Assembly: GCA_963169045.1 (NCBI GenBank)
Contig: CAUJDF010000002.1
Coordinates: forward strand, 124,001-188,000
Direction of reading: 5' to 3'
Length of the DNA stretch: 64,000 bases
DNA from: Myxococcota bacterium
Lineage (GTDB): Bacteria > Myxococcota_A > Bradymonadia > UBA7976 > UBA1532
In this document: positions 35,162-43,222 of the stretch, piece after piece
Numbering within the stretch: the first letter of the stretch is position 1
Layout: each line of letters starts with the position of its first letter
Made by a program: the position numbers and the translations under genes
The notes under the pieces: model-generated
Database searches by the model: none
The model's input: the letters and a program-made list of their open reading frames with translations, nothing else
Told to the model about the DNA's origin: nothing

Positions 35162-38100
35162 ATGTTGCACGCTCGCCGTCCGCGTGTCGCGCTGCTGTTC
35201 GCCCTCGCCCTCGCCGCCTGTGACGACGGTGCTGCCGGCGGGGACGAGCCGCCGCCGGACGCCGCGCCCGACGCCCTGATCGACGGCGCGCCGCCGGCCG
35301 AAGACGCCGCCGCCGATCCGGACGCCGCCGCGGACCCGGACGCCGGCGATGGCGCGGTCGACCCGGACGCGGCGCCCGATCCGGACGCCGCCCCGCCCGC
35401 CGTCGAGACGTGCCAGCAGGCCTGCGATCGTTTCGCCGCATGCGAGCGCCTGACCGAGGTCTTCGGCGACGAGGAGGGGTGCCTCGAGGACTGCGGCCGC
35501 GCCGACGCCGCCGGCGCGGCCGCGCAGTTCTTCCAGTGCGTGTCCGCCGAGGCGTGCAACACCCTGCGCCTCTGTCGCCTCCCCGCCCCGCCGCCGCCGA
35601 CGTGCGAGGCCGTGTGCGCCGCCGCCGACGCGTGCGGCGCGACGCTGGCCTTCGACTGCGGCGCCACCTGCGCGGACGACCCGGATGCGCTCGTCGCTTG
35701 CGCCGCGCACGTGGACCCGGACGTCTGCGCCGTCGTCGACTTCTCGTCGTGCGTCGGCGAGGCGCTCTTCCCCGGCTGCACGCGCCGCTGCGAGGTCGCC
35801 ACCGCCTGCACCGTCGAGGTGCCCGAAGACTGCGTGAACGCCTGCGTCGCCGAGGGCTTCGACGCCGACCCCCTCCGCCGCCTCCGCCAGGGGCAGCGCA
35901 ACGCCTGCGTGAACCTGCACGCCGCCGACTGCCGGCGCGTCAATACGTGCCTGCACCCGGAGGAGGCGCCGCCCCCGCCCGCCGCCGACCGCGAGACGTT
36001 CTGCCGCCTGTGGGCCGCCTGCCCGCTCGGCGCGGAGCTCCCGTGCGACGCGATCTGGCCGAGCATCAGCCCGCCCGAGGCGCCCGAGGCGGTCACGCAG
36101 TGCGTCGTGGCCCGGCTCGCGGACGGTTGCCCGGGGGACCCGTTCCAGGCCCTCGAGGCGTGCTGGAACGGCGGCCCCGTCGTGAGCGGGCCCGGGTGCG
36201 TCGAGCTCTGCGAGGCGCTGGACGTCTGCGACGACGGCGGCGACCGCCAGGCGTGCAACGCCACGTGCGCCGAGGCGCTCGGCCGGGGCGGTGACGCCGC
36301 CGCGCGCCAGCGACTGTTCTTCCCGTGCGGCGCCGCGGAGACGTGCGACGACCTGGCCGCGTGCACGGCGTCGCGCGACCCCGACGGGGCCTGCGCCGGG
36401 CACTGCGCGGCCCTTCGGGCGTGCGGGCTCGCGGGCGACGAATGCGATGCCGACTGCGACGCCGGGTTCGTCCGCGACCGCCAGGCGGCGTGGCGCGAGT
36501 GTGTCCGCGCCGCCGGCGAGGCGTGCGACGCCGTCGCCGCCTGCGCGCCCGCGCCGCCGATCCCTTGCGATCTGCAGTGCGCCCGGCTCGCCGACTGCGG
36601 ACGCCCCGTCGAGCACTGCGTCGGGACCTGCGACGACGCCCACTTCGCCGATCCCGAGCTGGCCGCGCGCCGCTTCGCCTGCATCCTCAGCGCGCCGGTC
36701 TGCGACGCCCGCGCCGGCGGCCACACCGTCGGCGAATGCGAGCGGGACGCCGCCGCCGGCGGCGCAGCCTGCGAGGGCTACTGCCGCGCCGTGAGCGACA
36801 CCTGCGATCCGGGCGCGCCGCGCGTCCTCGCCGACTGCCTCGTGACCTGCGGGCGTGGCTTCACCGGCGACGAGGCCGTGCGCTTCCTCGCCGCGCGCGA
36901 CTGCCTCGGCCACGTCGATCCCGCAGACGGGTGCGACGCGCTGACGGCGTGCGTCGCCCAGGCGCCGGCGCCCGACTGCGCGGCGTGGTGCGGCGGTCTC
37001 GTGGCCTGCGGCCTCGAGGACGAGGCCTGCGCAGCGCGCTGCGCCGCCGATCCCCTCGCGGCCACCCGGGCGCGCCCCCAGGCCGACTGCGTCCGCCGCG
37101 CCGCCGGCGACTGCGCCGACGTGGAGGCCTGCGTGAGCGTCGCCGTCGAGCCCCCGCCGCCGCCGGACCGCGCCACGTTCTGCGCCGTGTACGACCGCTG
37201 CCCCTTCGACGGACGGCCGTTCCCCTGCGACCTCGCCTACGACTTCCTCGAGCAGCAGGGCGGACTCGCCACCGTCCGCTGCGCCCTCGAGGCCCTCCAC
37301 GAGGGGTGCCCCCCGGAGCCGTTCGAGATCCTCGAGCGCTGCCTCGGCGCCGATCCGGTCGGCCCGGAAGTCGTCGCCTGCAGCGCGCTGTGCGAGGCGC
37401 AGGCGGTGTGCGACGCGCTCGGCGATGTGACGCCGTACCAGTGCCAGTTCGAGTGCGCGGAGGCCTTCCGGGGCGACCGGGACGCGGCAGCGCGCCTCGC
37501 CCCCCGCCTCGCCTGCGCCGACGCCCGCGCCTGCGGCGCCCTCGCGGGCTGCCTCGAGCGCAGCGCGCCCGCCGCCCTGTGCGCCGCCCACTGCGACGCG
37601 CTCGCCGCCTGTGGCGCTGCCCCCGAAGACTGCGCCGCGGCCTGCGATGCCGGCTTCTCACGGGAGCGCCAGCGCGCCTCCCGGGTCTGCGTCGCCGCCG
37701 CCGAGGGCTGCGATGCCATCGCCGCCTGCGCGCCGGCGCCCGGCGTGCCCTGCGACCTGTATTGCGCTCGGCGTGATGCCTGCGGCCTCGGCGCTCCCGG
37801 GTGCGAAAACGCGTGTGACGACGAGCACTTCCGGGATCCGCTCGCCGCGGGCGCGCGCGTCGCCTGCGCCCTGACGGCGCCGGAATGCCACCAGGGCGAA
37901 CACACCGTCCAGGCCTGCGTCGCCACGGCGGATCCCACCGCGCTCCCCGGCGCCGAGTGCCTGTCATGGTGCAACGCCGTCACCACCTGCGACGAGGGCG
38001 CCGGGCGCGACCTCGCCGCCTGCGTGACCGACTGCGCCGCCGGCTTCGCGGGCGACGAGGCGATCGCGTTCCACGCCGCGCGCGCCTGCCTGGCGCGCCT

Positions 38101-38932
38101 CGACGCCGACGCTGCATGCGACGCGCGGCTGGCCTGCGTGCCCGAAGCGCCCGTCGTCGACTGCGAGGCGCACGACGCCCGCCTGCTGGCCTGCGGCCTC
38201 CCCGCCGCCGACGCCTGCCCCGACGCCGCCGTCGCGGGCTGCGCCCTCGAGGCCGCTCGACTCGGCCGCGGCTGTGCCGCCGTCGCAGCCTGCGTCGGCT
38301 TCGAGGCCCCGGCGATCGCGCCGGCCTGCGCCGCGCTGTGCGAGCGGCGCGCCGGGTGCGACGACGCCACCGACGCGTTCGCGTGCGCCCTCGGGTGCGC
38401 CGACGCCGGGCCCGAGATCGCCGTCCGCGCCGCCTGCGCCGAGGTGACCGCCTGCGGCGATCTCGGCGCGTGCCTGCGCCTCGACGCCGAGCCCGACGCC
38501 GCCTGCGCCGCGCCGTGCGGCGACGCGGTCGCCTGCGGCGCCTTCGCCGACGAGGCCGCGTGCGGCGCCGTGTGCAACGGACGCCTCCGCAGCCCCGCGG
38601 CGCCCGCCGACTACGGTCCGGGCCTCGCGCCCTGCGTCCGCGACGCCGGCTGCGACCCCGCCGCGACCGCCGGCTGCTTCGCCTTCCCCGTGGCGAGCTG
38701 CGACGCCGCGTGCGGCTTCCTCTCCGCGTGCGGCGCGTTCCCGCCCGGCGACCCGGAGTGCGTCCTCGGCTGTCGTCAGGCCCAGATGGAGGACCCCGAG
38801 CGGACGCAGCACCAGATCGACTGCCTCGTCCGCCACCTCGGCGACGGACGTTGCGACCTCGATGCGGCGCAGCGCTGCGCCGACGAGGCCGTGCCGCCGC
38901 CCGACCGCCCCGACGAGCCGCCGCCGCGCTGA
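35162..38932 (+). CDS. Giant cysteine-repeat lipoprotein (1256 aa)
   Basis: The lipobox is LFALALAAC, then about 60 residues of Asp/Ala/Pro repeats. The remaining 1170 residues are built from roughly 18-20 modules of 40-60 residues of the form CxxxCDxxxxC...C...C...F......CL....CDAxxAC. My hand count gives about 140 cysteines, about 11% of residues. Two long copies of a block of about 390 residues follow each other (see the super-repeat entry). There are no enzyme motifs, few aromatic residues and mostly Ala/Asp/Glu between the cysteines. The even pattern implies many disulfides and an extended, stable surface fibre or shield. I recognise no named family. The 168-bp divergent gap to the LVIVD gene may hold shared promoters. 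Confidence 0.82.
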   Translation: MLHARRPRVALLFALALAACDDGAAGGDEPPPDAAPDALIDGAPPAEDAAADPDAAADPDAGDGAVDPDAAPDPDAAPPAVETCQQACDRFAACERLTEVFGDEEGCLEDCGRADAAGAAAQFFQCVSAEACNTLRLCRLPAPPPPTCEAVCAAADACGATLAFDCGATCADDPDALVACAAHVDPDVCAVVDFSSCVGEALFPGCTRRCEVATACTVEVPEDCVNACVAEGFDADPLRRLRQGQRNACVNLHAADCRRVNTCLHPEEAPPPPAADRETFCRLWAACPLGAELPCDAIWPSISPPEAPEAVTQCVVARLADGCPGDPFQALEACWNGGPVVSGPGCVELCEALDVCDDGGDRQACNATCAEALGRGGDAAARQRLFFPCGAAETCDDLAACTASRDPDGACAGHCAALRACGLAGDECDADCDAGFVRDRQAAWRECVRAAGEACDAVAACAPAPPIPCDLQCARLADCGRPVEHCVGTCDDAHFADPELAARRFACILSAPVCDARAGGHTVGECERDAAAGGAACEGYCRAVSDTCDPGAPRVLADCLVTCGRGFTGDEAVRFLAARDCLGHVDPADGCDALTACVAQAPAPDCAAWCGGLVACGLEDEACAARCAADPLAATRARPQADCVRRAAGDCADVEACVSVAVEPPPPPDRATFCAVYDRCPFDGRPFPCDLAYDFLEQQGGLATVRCALEALHEGCPPEPFEILERCLGADPVGPEVVACSALCEAQAVCDALGDVTPYQCQFECAEAFRGDRDAAARLAPRLACADARACGALAGCLERSAPAALCAAHCDALAACGAAPEDCAAACDAGFSRERQRASRVCVAAAEGCDAIAACAPAPGVPCDLYCARRDACGLGAPGCENACDDEHFRDPLAAGARVACALTAPECHQGEHTVQACVATADPTALPGAECLSWCNAVTTCDEGAGRDLAACVTDCAAGFAGDEAIAFHAARACLARLDADAACDARLACVPEAPVVDCEAHDARLLACGLPAADACPDAAVAGCALEAARLGRGCAAVAACVGFEAPAIAPACAALCERRAGCDDATDAFACALGCADAGPEIAVRAACAEVTACGDLGACLRLDAEPDAACAAPCGDAVACGAFADEAACGAVCNGRLRSPAAPADYGPGLAPCVRDAGCDPAATAGCFAFPVASCDAACGFLSACGAFPPGDPECVLGCRQAQMEDPERTQHQIDCLVRHLGDGRCDLDAAQRCADEAVPPPDRPDEPPPR
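35987..38323 (+). repeat. Tandem super-repeat of about 390 residues in the cysteine-repeat lipoprotein
   Basis: Unit 1 (35987-37165) begins DRETFCRLWAACP and unit 2 (37166-38323) begins DRATFCAVYDRCP. Landmarks recur in the same order: PPEPFEILERCL versus GDPFQALEACW, CDAGF-(V/S)R-(D/E)RQ, CDA(V/I)AACAPAP, PCDLxCAR, CDDxHF, HTV, GF-(T/A)-GDEA, and a Cys-Ala/Val end. My count is 46 and 44 cysteines. DNA divergence is clear, so the duplication is old. Confidence 0.8.
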
Positions 38933-38969
38933 CATCCTGTCGAGGCGCTGGCGGTGCTATGCTGCGCGG

Positions 38970-39677
38970 ATGGCTCGACTCTACCTCCGCCAACTCCTGT
39001 CCGGCCGCGACTTCGCCCTCGAAGACCCCGTCGCCGGTCAGATGCAGAACTTCGTCTACCTCGTCGGCGACCGCGACGCCGGCGAGTGCCTCGTCATCGA
39101 CCCCGCCTGGGACGTGCGCGACATCGTGCGCGTCGCCGAGGCCGATGGCCTCCGCATCGTCGGCGCGCTCGCCACCCACTACCACCCGGACCACGTCGGT
39201 GGGACGATGTTCGGCTTCACCGTCGAGGGCCTGCCCACCCTGATGCAGGTCAACCCCGTCCCCGTGCACGTCCACAAGCTCGAGGGCGAGGGCGTGCGCA
39301 AGGTGACCGGCCTCTCGCGCAGCGACCTGGTCGAGCATGACTCCGGCGACCGGGTGAAGGTGGGCGACATCGAGGTCGAGCTCCTGCACACCCCGGGACA
39401 CACCCCCGGCTCGTGCTGCTTCCGCCTCGACGGCGCCCTGCTCGCGGGCGACACGCTATTCCTGCAGGGCTGCGGCCGCGTCGACCTGCCGGGCGGCGAT
39501 CCGGACGAGATGTACCGCACGCTCACGCAGCGCCTGTCGACGCTGCCCGACGACATGGTGCTCCTGCCCGGCCACGCCTACGGCGGCGAGAGCGCCCCGA
39601 TGGGCCACGTCCGCCGGACCAACCCCTACCTCGGCGTCAAGGACCTCGCGACCTGGCGCCGCGCCATGGGACGCTGA
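38970..39677 (+). CDS. MBL-fold hydrolase, glyoxalase II / persulfide dioxygenase-like
   Basis: The product has 235 residues. Metal ligands are in THYHPDHVGG, LLHTPGHTPGS, LAGDTLF and LLPGHAYGG. The order and spacing fit hydroxyacylglutathione hydrolase or ETHE1-type enzymes. The next two genes encode DUF302 and rhodanese proteins, which points to sulfur (persulfide) chemistry rather than methylglyoxal removal; this is inference from neighbours. Confidence 0.85.
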   Translation: MARLYLRQLLSGRDFALEDPVAGQMQNFVYLVGDRDAGECLVIDPAWDVRDIVRVAEADGLRIVGALATHYHPDHVGGTMFGFTVEGLPTLMQVNPVPVHVHKLEGEGVRKVTGLSRSDLVEHDSGDRVKVGDIEVELLHTPGHTPGSCCFRLDGALLAGDTLFLQGCGRVDLPGGDPDEMYRTLTQRLSTLPDDMVLLPGHAYGGESAPMGHVRRTNPYLGVKDLATWRRAMGR

Positions 39678-39766
39678 CGGCCATCCCCGGGCCGCGCCGG
39701 GCCATCGAACCCTTCTCGCGGCGGCGCGGCTCCCAGCAGTCGGACGCATCAAGTGTGGAGCGGACC

Positions 39767-40168
39767 ATGGACGCGACCGAACTGAAGACGTCCCTCGCGC
39801 TCTCGTTCGACCAGGCGCTCGAGCGCGTGCCCGAGGCGCTGCAGGCCGAGGGGTTCGGCATACTGACGCGCATCGACGTGCGCGACACCTTCGAGCGGAA
39901 GCTGGGCGTCGCCTTCCGGCGCTACCAGATCCTGGGCGCCTGCAACCCGGCCCTCGCCCACGAGGCGCTCACCGCGGACCTCGATCTCGGCCTGCTCCTG
40001 CCGTGCAACGTCATCGTGTACGAGGCGGACGACGGCGGGGCGGTCGTCGCCGCGGTCGACCCCGTGCAGACCATCGCCGGCCGTGGGCACCCGGAGATCG
40101 CCGCGGTCGCCCACCGCGTGCGGGAGAAGCTGGCGCGGGCGCTCCGCCGGCTCGTGGACGCGCCGTGA
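39767..40168 (+). CDS. DUF302 protein
   Basis: The product has 133 residues. The start follows GGAG with six bases of spacing. The family pattern is EALQAEGFGILTRIDVRDTF, YQILGACNPALAHEAL, GLLLPCNVIVYE. Two conserved cysteines (ACNP and PCNV) are visible. DUF302 has no settled activity but recurs beside rhodanese and sulfur-oxidation genes. It is translationally coupled to the rhodanese gene by GTGA. Confidence 0.88.
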   Translation: MDATELKTSLALSFDQALERVPEALQAEGFGILTRIDVRDTFERKLGVAFRRYQILGACNPALAHEALTADLDLGLLLPCNVIVYEADDGGAVVAAVDPVQTIAGRGHPEIAAVAHRVREKLARALRRLVDAP

Positions 40169-40500
40169 AGTTCCTGCTCTGGGTCGCGCTCGTCCTCGTC
40201 GTGAGCTACCTGCTCCTCGTCCGGCGCGGCGACGTCTCGGGCGCGGACGCCCGCCGCCTCGTCGAGAAGGGCGCGACGCTGCTCGACGTGCGGACGCCCG
40301 GCGAGTTCGCGGCGGGCCACCTCCCTGGCGCGGTCAACATCCCCGTCCAGTCGCTCTCGGCGCGCCTGGGCGAGGTGCCGAAGGACCGGCCCGTGATCGT
40401 CTACTGCCGCAGCGGCCAGCGGAGCAGCAGCGCCGCCCGCCAGCTCAAGCAGGCCGGCTTCGGCGCGGTGCACGATCTCGGCGCCATGAGCCGGTGGTGA
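40165..40500 (+). CDS. Membrane-anchored rhodanese-domain protein
   Basis: The product has 111 residues and a GTG start overlapping the DUF302 stop. One N-terminal membrane helix (FLLWVALVLVVSYLLLV) is followed by a single rhodanese domain: TLLDVRTPGEFAAGHLPGAVNIPV, and the active-site loop YCRSGQRS with the catalytic Cys at residue 81. It carries sulfane sulfur on the cysteine, probably facing the periplasm or inner face, in partnership with the two upstream genes. Confidence 0.9.
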   Translation: MKFLLWVALVLVVSYLLLVRRGDVSGADARRLVEKGATLLDVRTPGEFAAGHLPGAVNIPVQSLSARLGEVPKDRPVIVYCRSGQRSSSAARQLKQAGFGAVHDLGAMSRW

Positions 40501-40584
40501 CGGTCCTGTGGCGGCGCTCGGGCGCAGAGGCTTGACGCGAACGGCGGCCGCGGGCCGCACGTGCGTCGGGGCCGTGCCGCGGCG

Positions 40585-40974
40585 ATGAGGCGCCGATACC
40601 TGGCGATCGCCGCGGCGACTCTGCTCGCAGAGGTGGGCATCGCGCGCTTTTGCGCCGCCGGGACGTTCGTTCGCGGCAGCCTCGGCGACGTCCTCGCCGT
40701 CTTTTTCCTGTACTTCCTCGTGCGCGGCCTCTTCACGAAGGCCGGACCACGCCTCGCCGCCGCCGTGTCGATCGGCACGGGCGTCGCGCTCGAGCTCCTC
40801 CAGGGCGTCCACTTCGCGGACCGCCTCGGTCTGCCGCGCGGCAGCCTGCTGTCCATCGCCCTCGGCAACACGTTCAGCGTCGCCGACCTGGCGATGTATG
40901 CCGTCGGGGGGCTCGTCGCCTTGGCGCTCGATCGTTGCGCCCTCGGGCGACGGTCGGCCGCAGGCGCAGGGTGA
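40585..40974 (+). CDS. DUF2809-like membrane protein
   Basis: The product has 129 residues and four membrane segments. It reads RRRYLAIAAATLLAEVGIARFC, GSLGDVLAVFFLYFLVRG, GVALELLQGVHFADRLGL and LSIALGNTFSVADLAMYAVGG, which is the DUF2809 layout. ATG 40585 is preferred to the GTG at 40561, which would add a basic leader. The function is unknown. Confidence 0.8.
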   Translation: MRRRYLAIAAATLLAEVGIARFCAAGTFVRGSLGDVLAVFFLYFLVRGLFTKAGPRLAAAVSIGTGVALELLQGVHFADRLGLPRGSLLSIALGNTFSVADLAMYAVGGLVALALDRCALGRRSAAGAG

Positions 40975-41101
40975 CGGTCGGCGACCGTCTCCGGCAGGGA
41001 CGGCCGCGCGCCCGGGACACTCGGCGGCACGCCGCGACGGTGCCATGGCTTGGGACGAACGGAGGGCGAGGATGGTGGAGCGGCTGTCGGCGCCGGAAAC
41101 G

Positions 41102-41134
41102 AAAAAGGCCGTGGATCTCGCGACCCACGGCCTT
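41102..41134 (-). terminator. Rho-independent terminator of tRNA-Asn
   Basis: A perfect 10-bp stem (41105-41114 with 41125-41134; aaggccgtgg / ccacggcctt) is followed on the minus strand by five T residues. It starts 14 bases after the tRNA 3' end. This is the clearest intrinsic terminator in the window. Confidence 0.88.
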
Positions 41135-41147
41135 CGTCACCTCTGGG

Positions 41148-41220
41148 CTCCGGCAGCAGGACTCGAACCTGCGACCGAGCGGTTAACAGCCGCTTGCTCT
41201 ACCGACTGAGCTATGCCGGA
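41148..41220 (-). tRNA. tRNA-Asn (GTT)
   Basis: The 73-nt minus-strand sequence folds as a full cloverleaf. The acceptor stem is TCCGGCA/TGCCGGA with discriminator G, a D-loop AGCTCAGTCGGTAGAGC, an anticodon stem AGCGG/CCGCT with loop CTGTTAA (anticodon GTT), and a T-loop GGTTCGAGTCC. CCA is not encoded (the following bases are CCC). Confidence 0.97.
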
Positions 41221-41240
41221 CCAGTCGGGTGACGCGCGGG

Positions 41241-41269
41241 AAATTAGGGCAGGTCGGCGTGGGCGTCAA
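41241..41269 (-). promoter_or_regulatory. Sigma70-type promoter of tRNA-Asn
   Basis: On the minus strand TTGACG (41269-41264) and TAATTT (41246-41241) are separated by exactly 17 bases, with the tRNA starting about 20 bases downstream. Near-consensus boxes in a very GC-rich region and the position before a tRNA make this convincing. Confidence 0.85.
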
Positions 41270-41319
41270 GTGGGCGGCGGCAATTTTCGAGCGGCCGGAC
41301 GGCCCGCGGCGGTGTTAGG

Positions 41320-42378
41320 ATGGCGCGCATGTCCAGGCGGGAACCGCTTTCGAAGCATCGGTTCGGGGTCGAGATCGACGGCATCCTCGTCGGGCGGTTC
41401 CACGCCGTCGGGGGGATCTCGGCCGAAGGCGAGGTCCTCGAGTTCCAGGAGGGCGGGCGCAACGACGCGTTGCTGAAGCTGCCCGGCCAGGGGCGCCTCG
41501 GCGTCTTGCGGCTCCAGCGGGGCTCGTCCGGCGAACCGGCGCTCTGGCGCTGGGCCAACGAAGGCCCGGCCGCCCGCAAGTCGGTCGACGTCGTGGTGCT
41601 GAACGACGCCGGCGCCGAGGTCGGGCGCTACTCGATGCGCCGCGCGTGGCCCGTCAAGTGGCAGGCCGAGGACTTCGACGCGAGCAGCGCCGCCCGGTTC
41701 GTCGAGTCGCTCGAGATCGCCTATGAGGGCATCACCTACTCGAAGGGCGCGGCGACGTTCGACGGCGGCGGGAGCCTGCCTGGAGGCGGTCTGGCGGCCA
41801 TCGCCGGCCGGCTCGACCAGGCGCGGCAGGCGGCGCAAGCGGCGATCGCGGCGGCGAGGTCGGTCCAGCAGGCGCAGGCGCGCGCGGACGACGCCGTCGC
41901 CACCGCGAGCGGGCTCGCCGACCTCGCGAACGCGTCGCCGGCGACGGTCGCGGCCGGGGGGCTGGACGCGAGCTGGGCGGCCCGGCTGGGCGACCCGCCC
42001 GAGGTGGGGCCGCCGGCACCGCCTCAGCGGCCGGCCACGCCCCAGCGGCCGGCCCCGCCGCGACCGGACGCGGCGCTGCCACCGGCGTCGCCAGCGGCGA
42101 GCGCGACGATGACGGCCGGTGCAGGCGCGCGCGGCGCCACGTCCGGCGCCGGCGTACCGGCGCCCTTCCAGCCCACGGCCCAGGCGCCGGCGCAGCCACC
42201 GGCCCCGTTCCAGCCGCAGGCCGCCGCCGGCGCGCGCGGTTTCGCCCATGCGGGCACGGGGCCGCAGCCCGCCGCCGCCGGAGCGGCCCCCTGGTCCGAC
42301 GGCGCCGCCCCCGTCCAGTCCGGCGCAGGCTTCCAGCAACCGCCCATGCGGCGGGGCGGCTTCTCGGTCGGCGCCTGA
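41320..42378 (+). CDS. T4 gp19-like tail-tube protein with long Ala/Pro tail (orphan)
   Basis: The product has 352 residues (ATG 41329 is an alternative start). Residues about 10-145 match the gp19/tail-tube fold of contractile injection systems: HRFGVEIDGILVGRFHAVGG, EFQEGGRNDALLKLPGQGRLG, LWRWANEGP, RKSVDVVVLNDAG and FVESLEIAYEGI. The following 200 residues are a helical Ala/Gln stretch (about 160-200) and then Pro/Ala/Gln-rich low complexity with FQP repeats. Other sheath, baseplate or tube genes are absent within 20 kb, so it is not a standard prophage or eCIS cluster. It may be a repurposed tube protein or an accessory to a system elsewhere in the genome. Confidence 0.82.
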   Translation: MARMSRREPLSKHRFGVEIDGILVGRFHAVGGISAEGEVLEFQEGGRNDALLKLPGQGRLGVLRLQRGSSGEPALWRWANEGPAARKSVDVVVLNDAGAEVGRYSMRRAWPVKWQAEDFDASSAARFVESLEIAYEGITYSKGAATFDGGGSLPGGGLAAIAGRLDQARQAAQAAIAAARSVQQAQARADDAVATASGLADLANASPATVAAGGLDASWAARLGDPPEVGPPAPPQRPATPQRPAPPRPDAALPPASPAASATMTAGAGARGATSGAGVPAPFQPTAQAPAQPPAPFQPQAAAGARGFAHAGTGPQPAAAGAAPWSDGAAPVQSGAGFQQPPMRRGGFSVGA

Positions 42379-42530
42379 AGACGCCGGCCGGAGCCCCGTC
42401 CAGCTCGCGCCGCCCGCCCCGCGACACGCCGCCACCTTGCTCCCGAGCATGAACGCGCCGCCTGTGTCGGCTACGATGCGCGACGACGCGGCCCCGGACG
42501 GGCCGCCGCCGACCTCGCGCGAGGTGAGCG

Positions 42531-43157
42531 ATGAAGAGGTATGCCGTGCTTGCGGTGCTGCTCCCCGCGTGCGGGATCGACGGCGGCGGAGGGCTCGACG
42601 GCGACGCCCTCGACGCGGCGCACGACGCCGGGGCACGCGACGCCTCCGTGCGCGTCGAGGACGCGGCCGCCCCGGACGCCGACCGCGAGGCGGATCCCAT
42701 CACCGAAGCCATCAACGCGCTCCGCGCCGAGCGTCGTCTCCCCCGGGTGCCGTGGTCGCCCGAGCTGACGCGCGTCGCCGAGTTGCACGTGCTGGATCTC
42801 GAAGCACACTTCGCGGCCTTTGGGCCCGAGTGTAACGGTCACAGCTGGTCCGACGACGGTCCGTGGAGCGGCTGCTGCTATACGGACGACCATGCCGAGG
42901 CGGAGTGCATGTGGCACAAACCCGCCGAGCTGTCCGCGTACCCCGACTTCGGCTTCGAGATCATGGTGCGCGGCGGCGGCGCCGCGCTCGACGCCCAGGA
43001 CGCGATGACCTTGTGGCTCGGCAGCCCGCCTCACCTCGCCGTGATCCTCAGCGAGCCGCCGTGGGACGACGAGCCCTGGCAGGCGCTCGGCGGGGCCCTG
43101 TCTCCGAACTTCGGCGCCGCCTGGTTCGGCAAGGTGCCCGATCCGTCCTCGCCGTGA
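42531..43157 (+). CDS. CAP/SCP-domain lipoprotein
   Basis: The product has 208 residues with a lipobox (LAVLLPAC) and a short Asp/Ala linker. The CAP domain at about 60-205 shows ITEAINALRAERRLPRVPWS, ELTRVAELHVLDLEAHF, the histidine in CNGHSW, GFEIMVRGG and LWLGSPPHLAVIL. Four cysteines (CNG, CCY, ECMW) add disulfides. CAP domains bind lipids, sterols or ions and occur in secreted proteins; no enzyme activity is implied. Confidence 0.85.
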   Translation: MKRYAVLAVLLPACGIDGGGGLDGDALDAAHDAGARDASVRVEDAAAPDADREADPITEAINALRAERRLPRVPWSPELTRVAELHVLDLEAHFAAFGPECNGHSWSDDGPWSGCCYTDDHAEAECMWHKPAELSAYPDFGFEIMVRGGGAALDAQDAMTLWLGSPPHLAVILSEPPWDDEPWQALGGALSPNFGAAWFGKVPDPSSP

Positions 43158-43222
43158 GACGGGCCGCGGCGCCGTCGAACGATGGTTGACCTCGGGCACC
43201 CACTTCGCGGACGCTGACGTCC

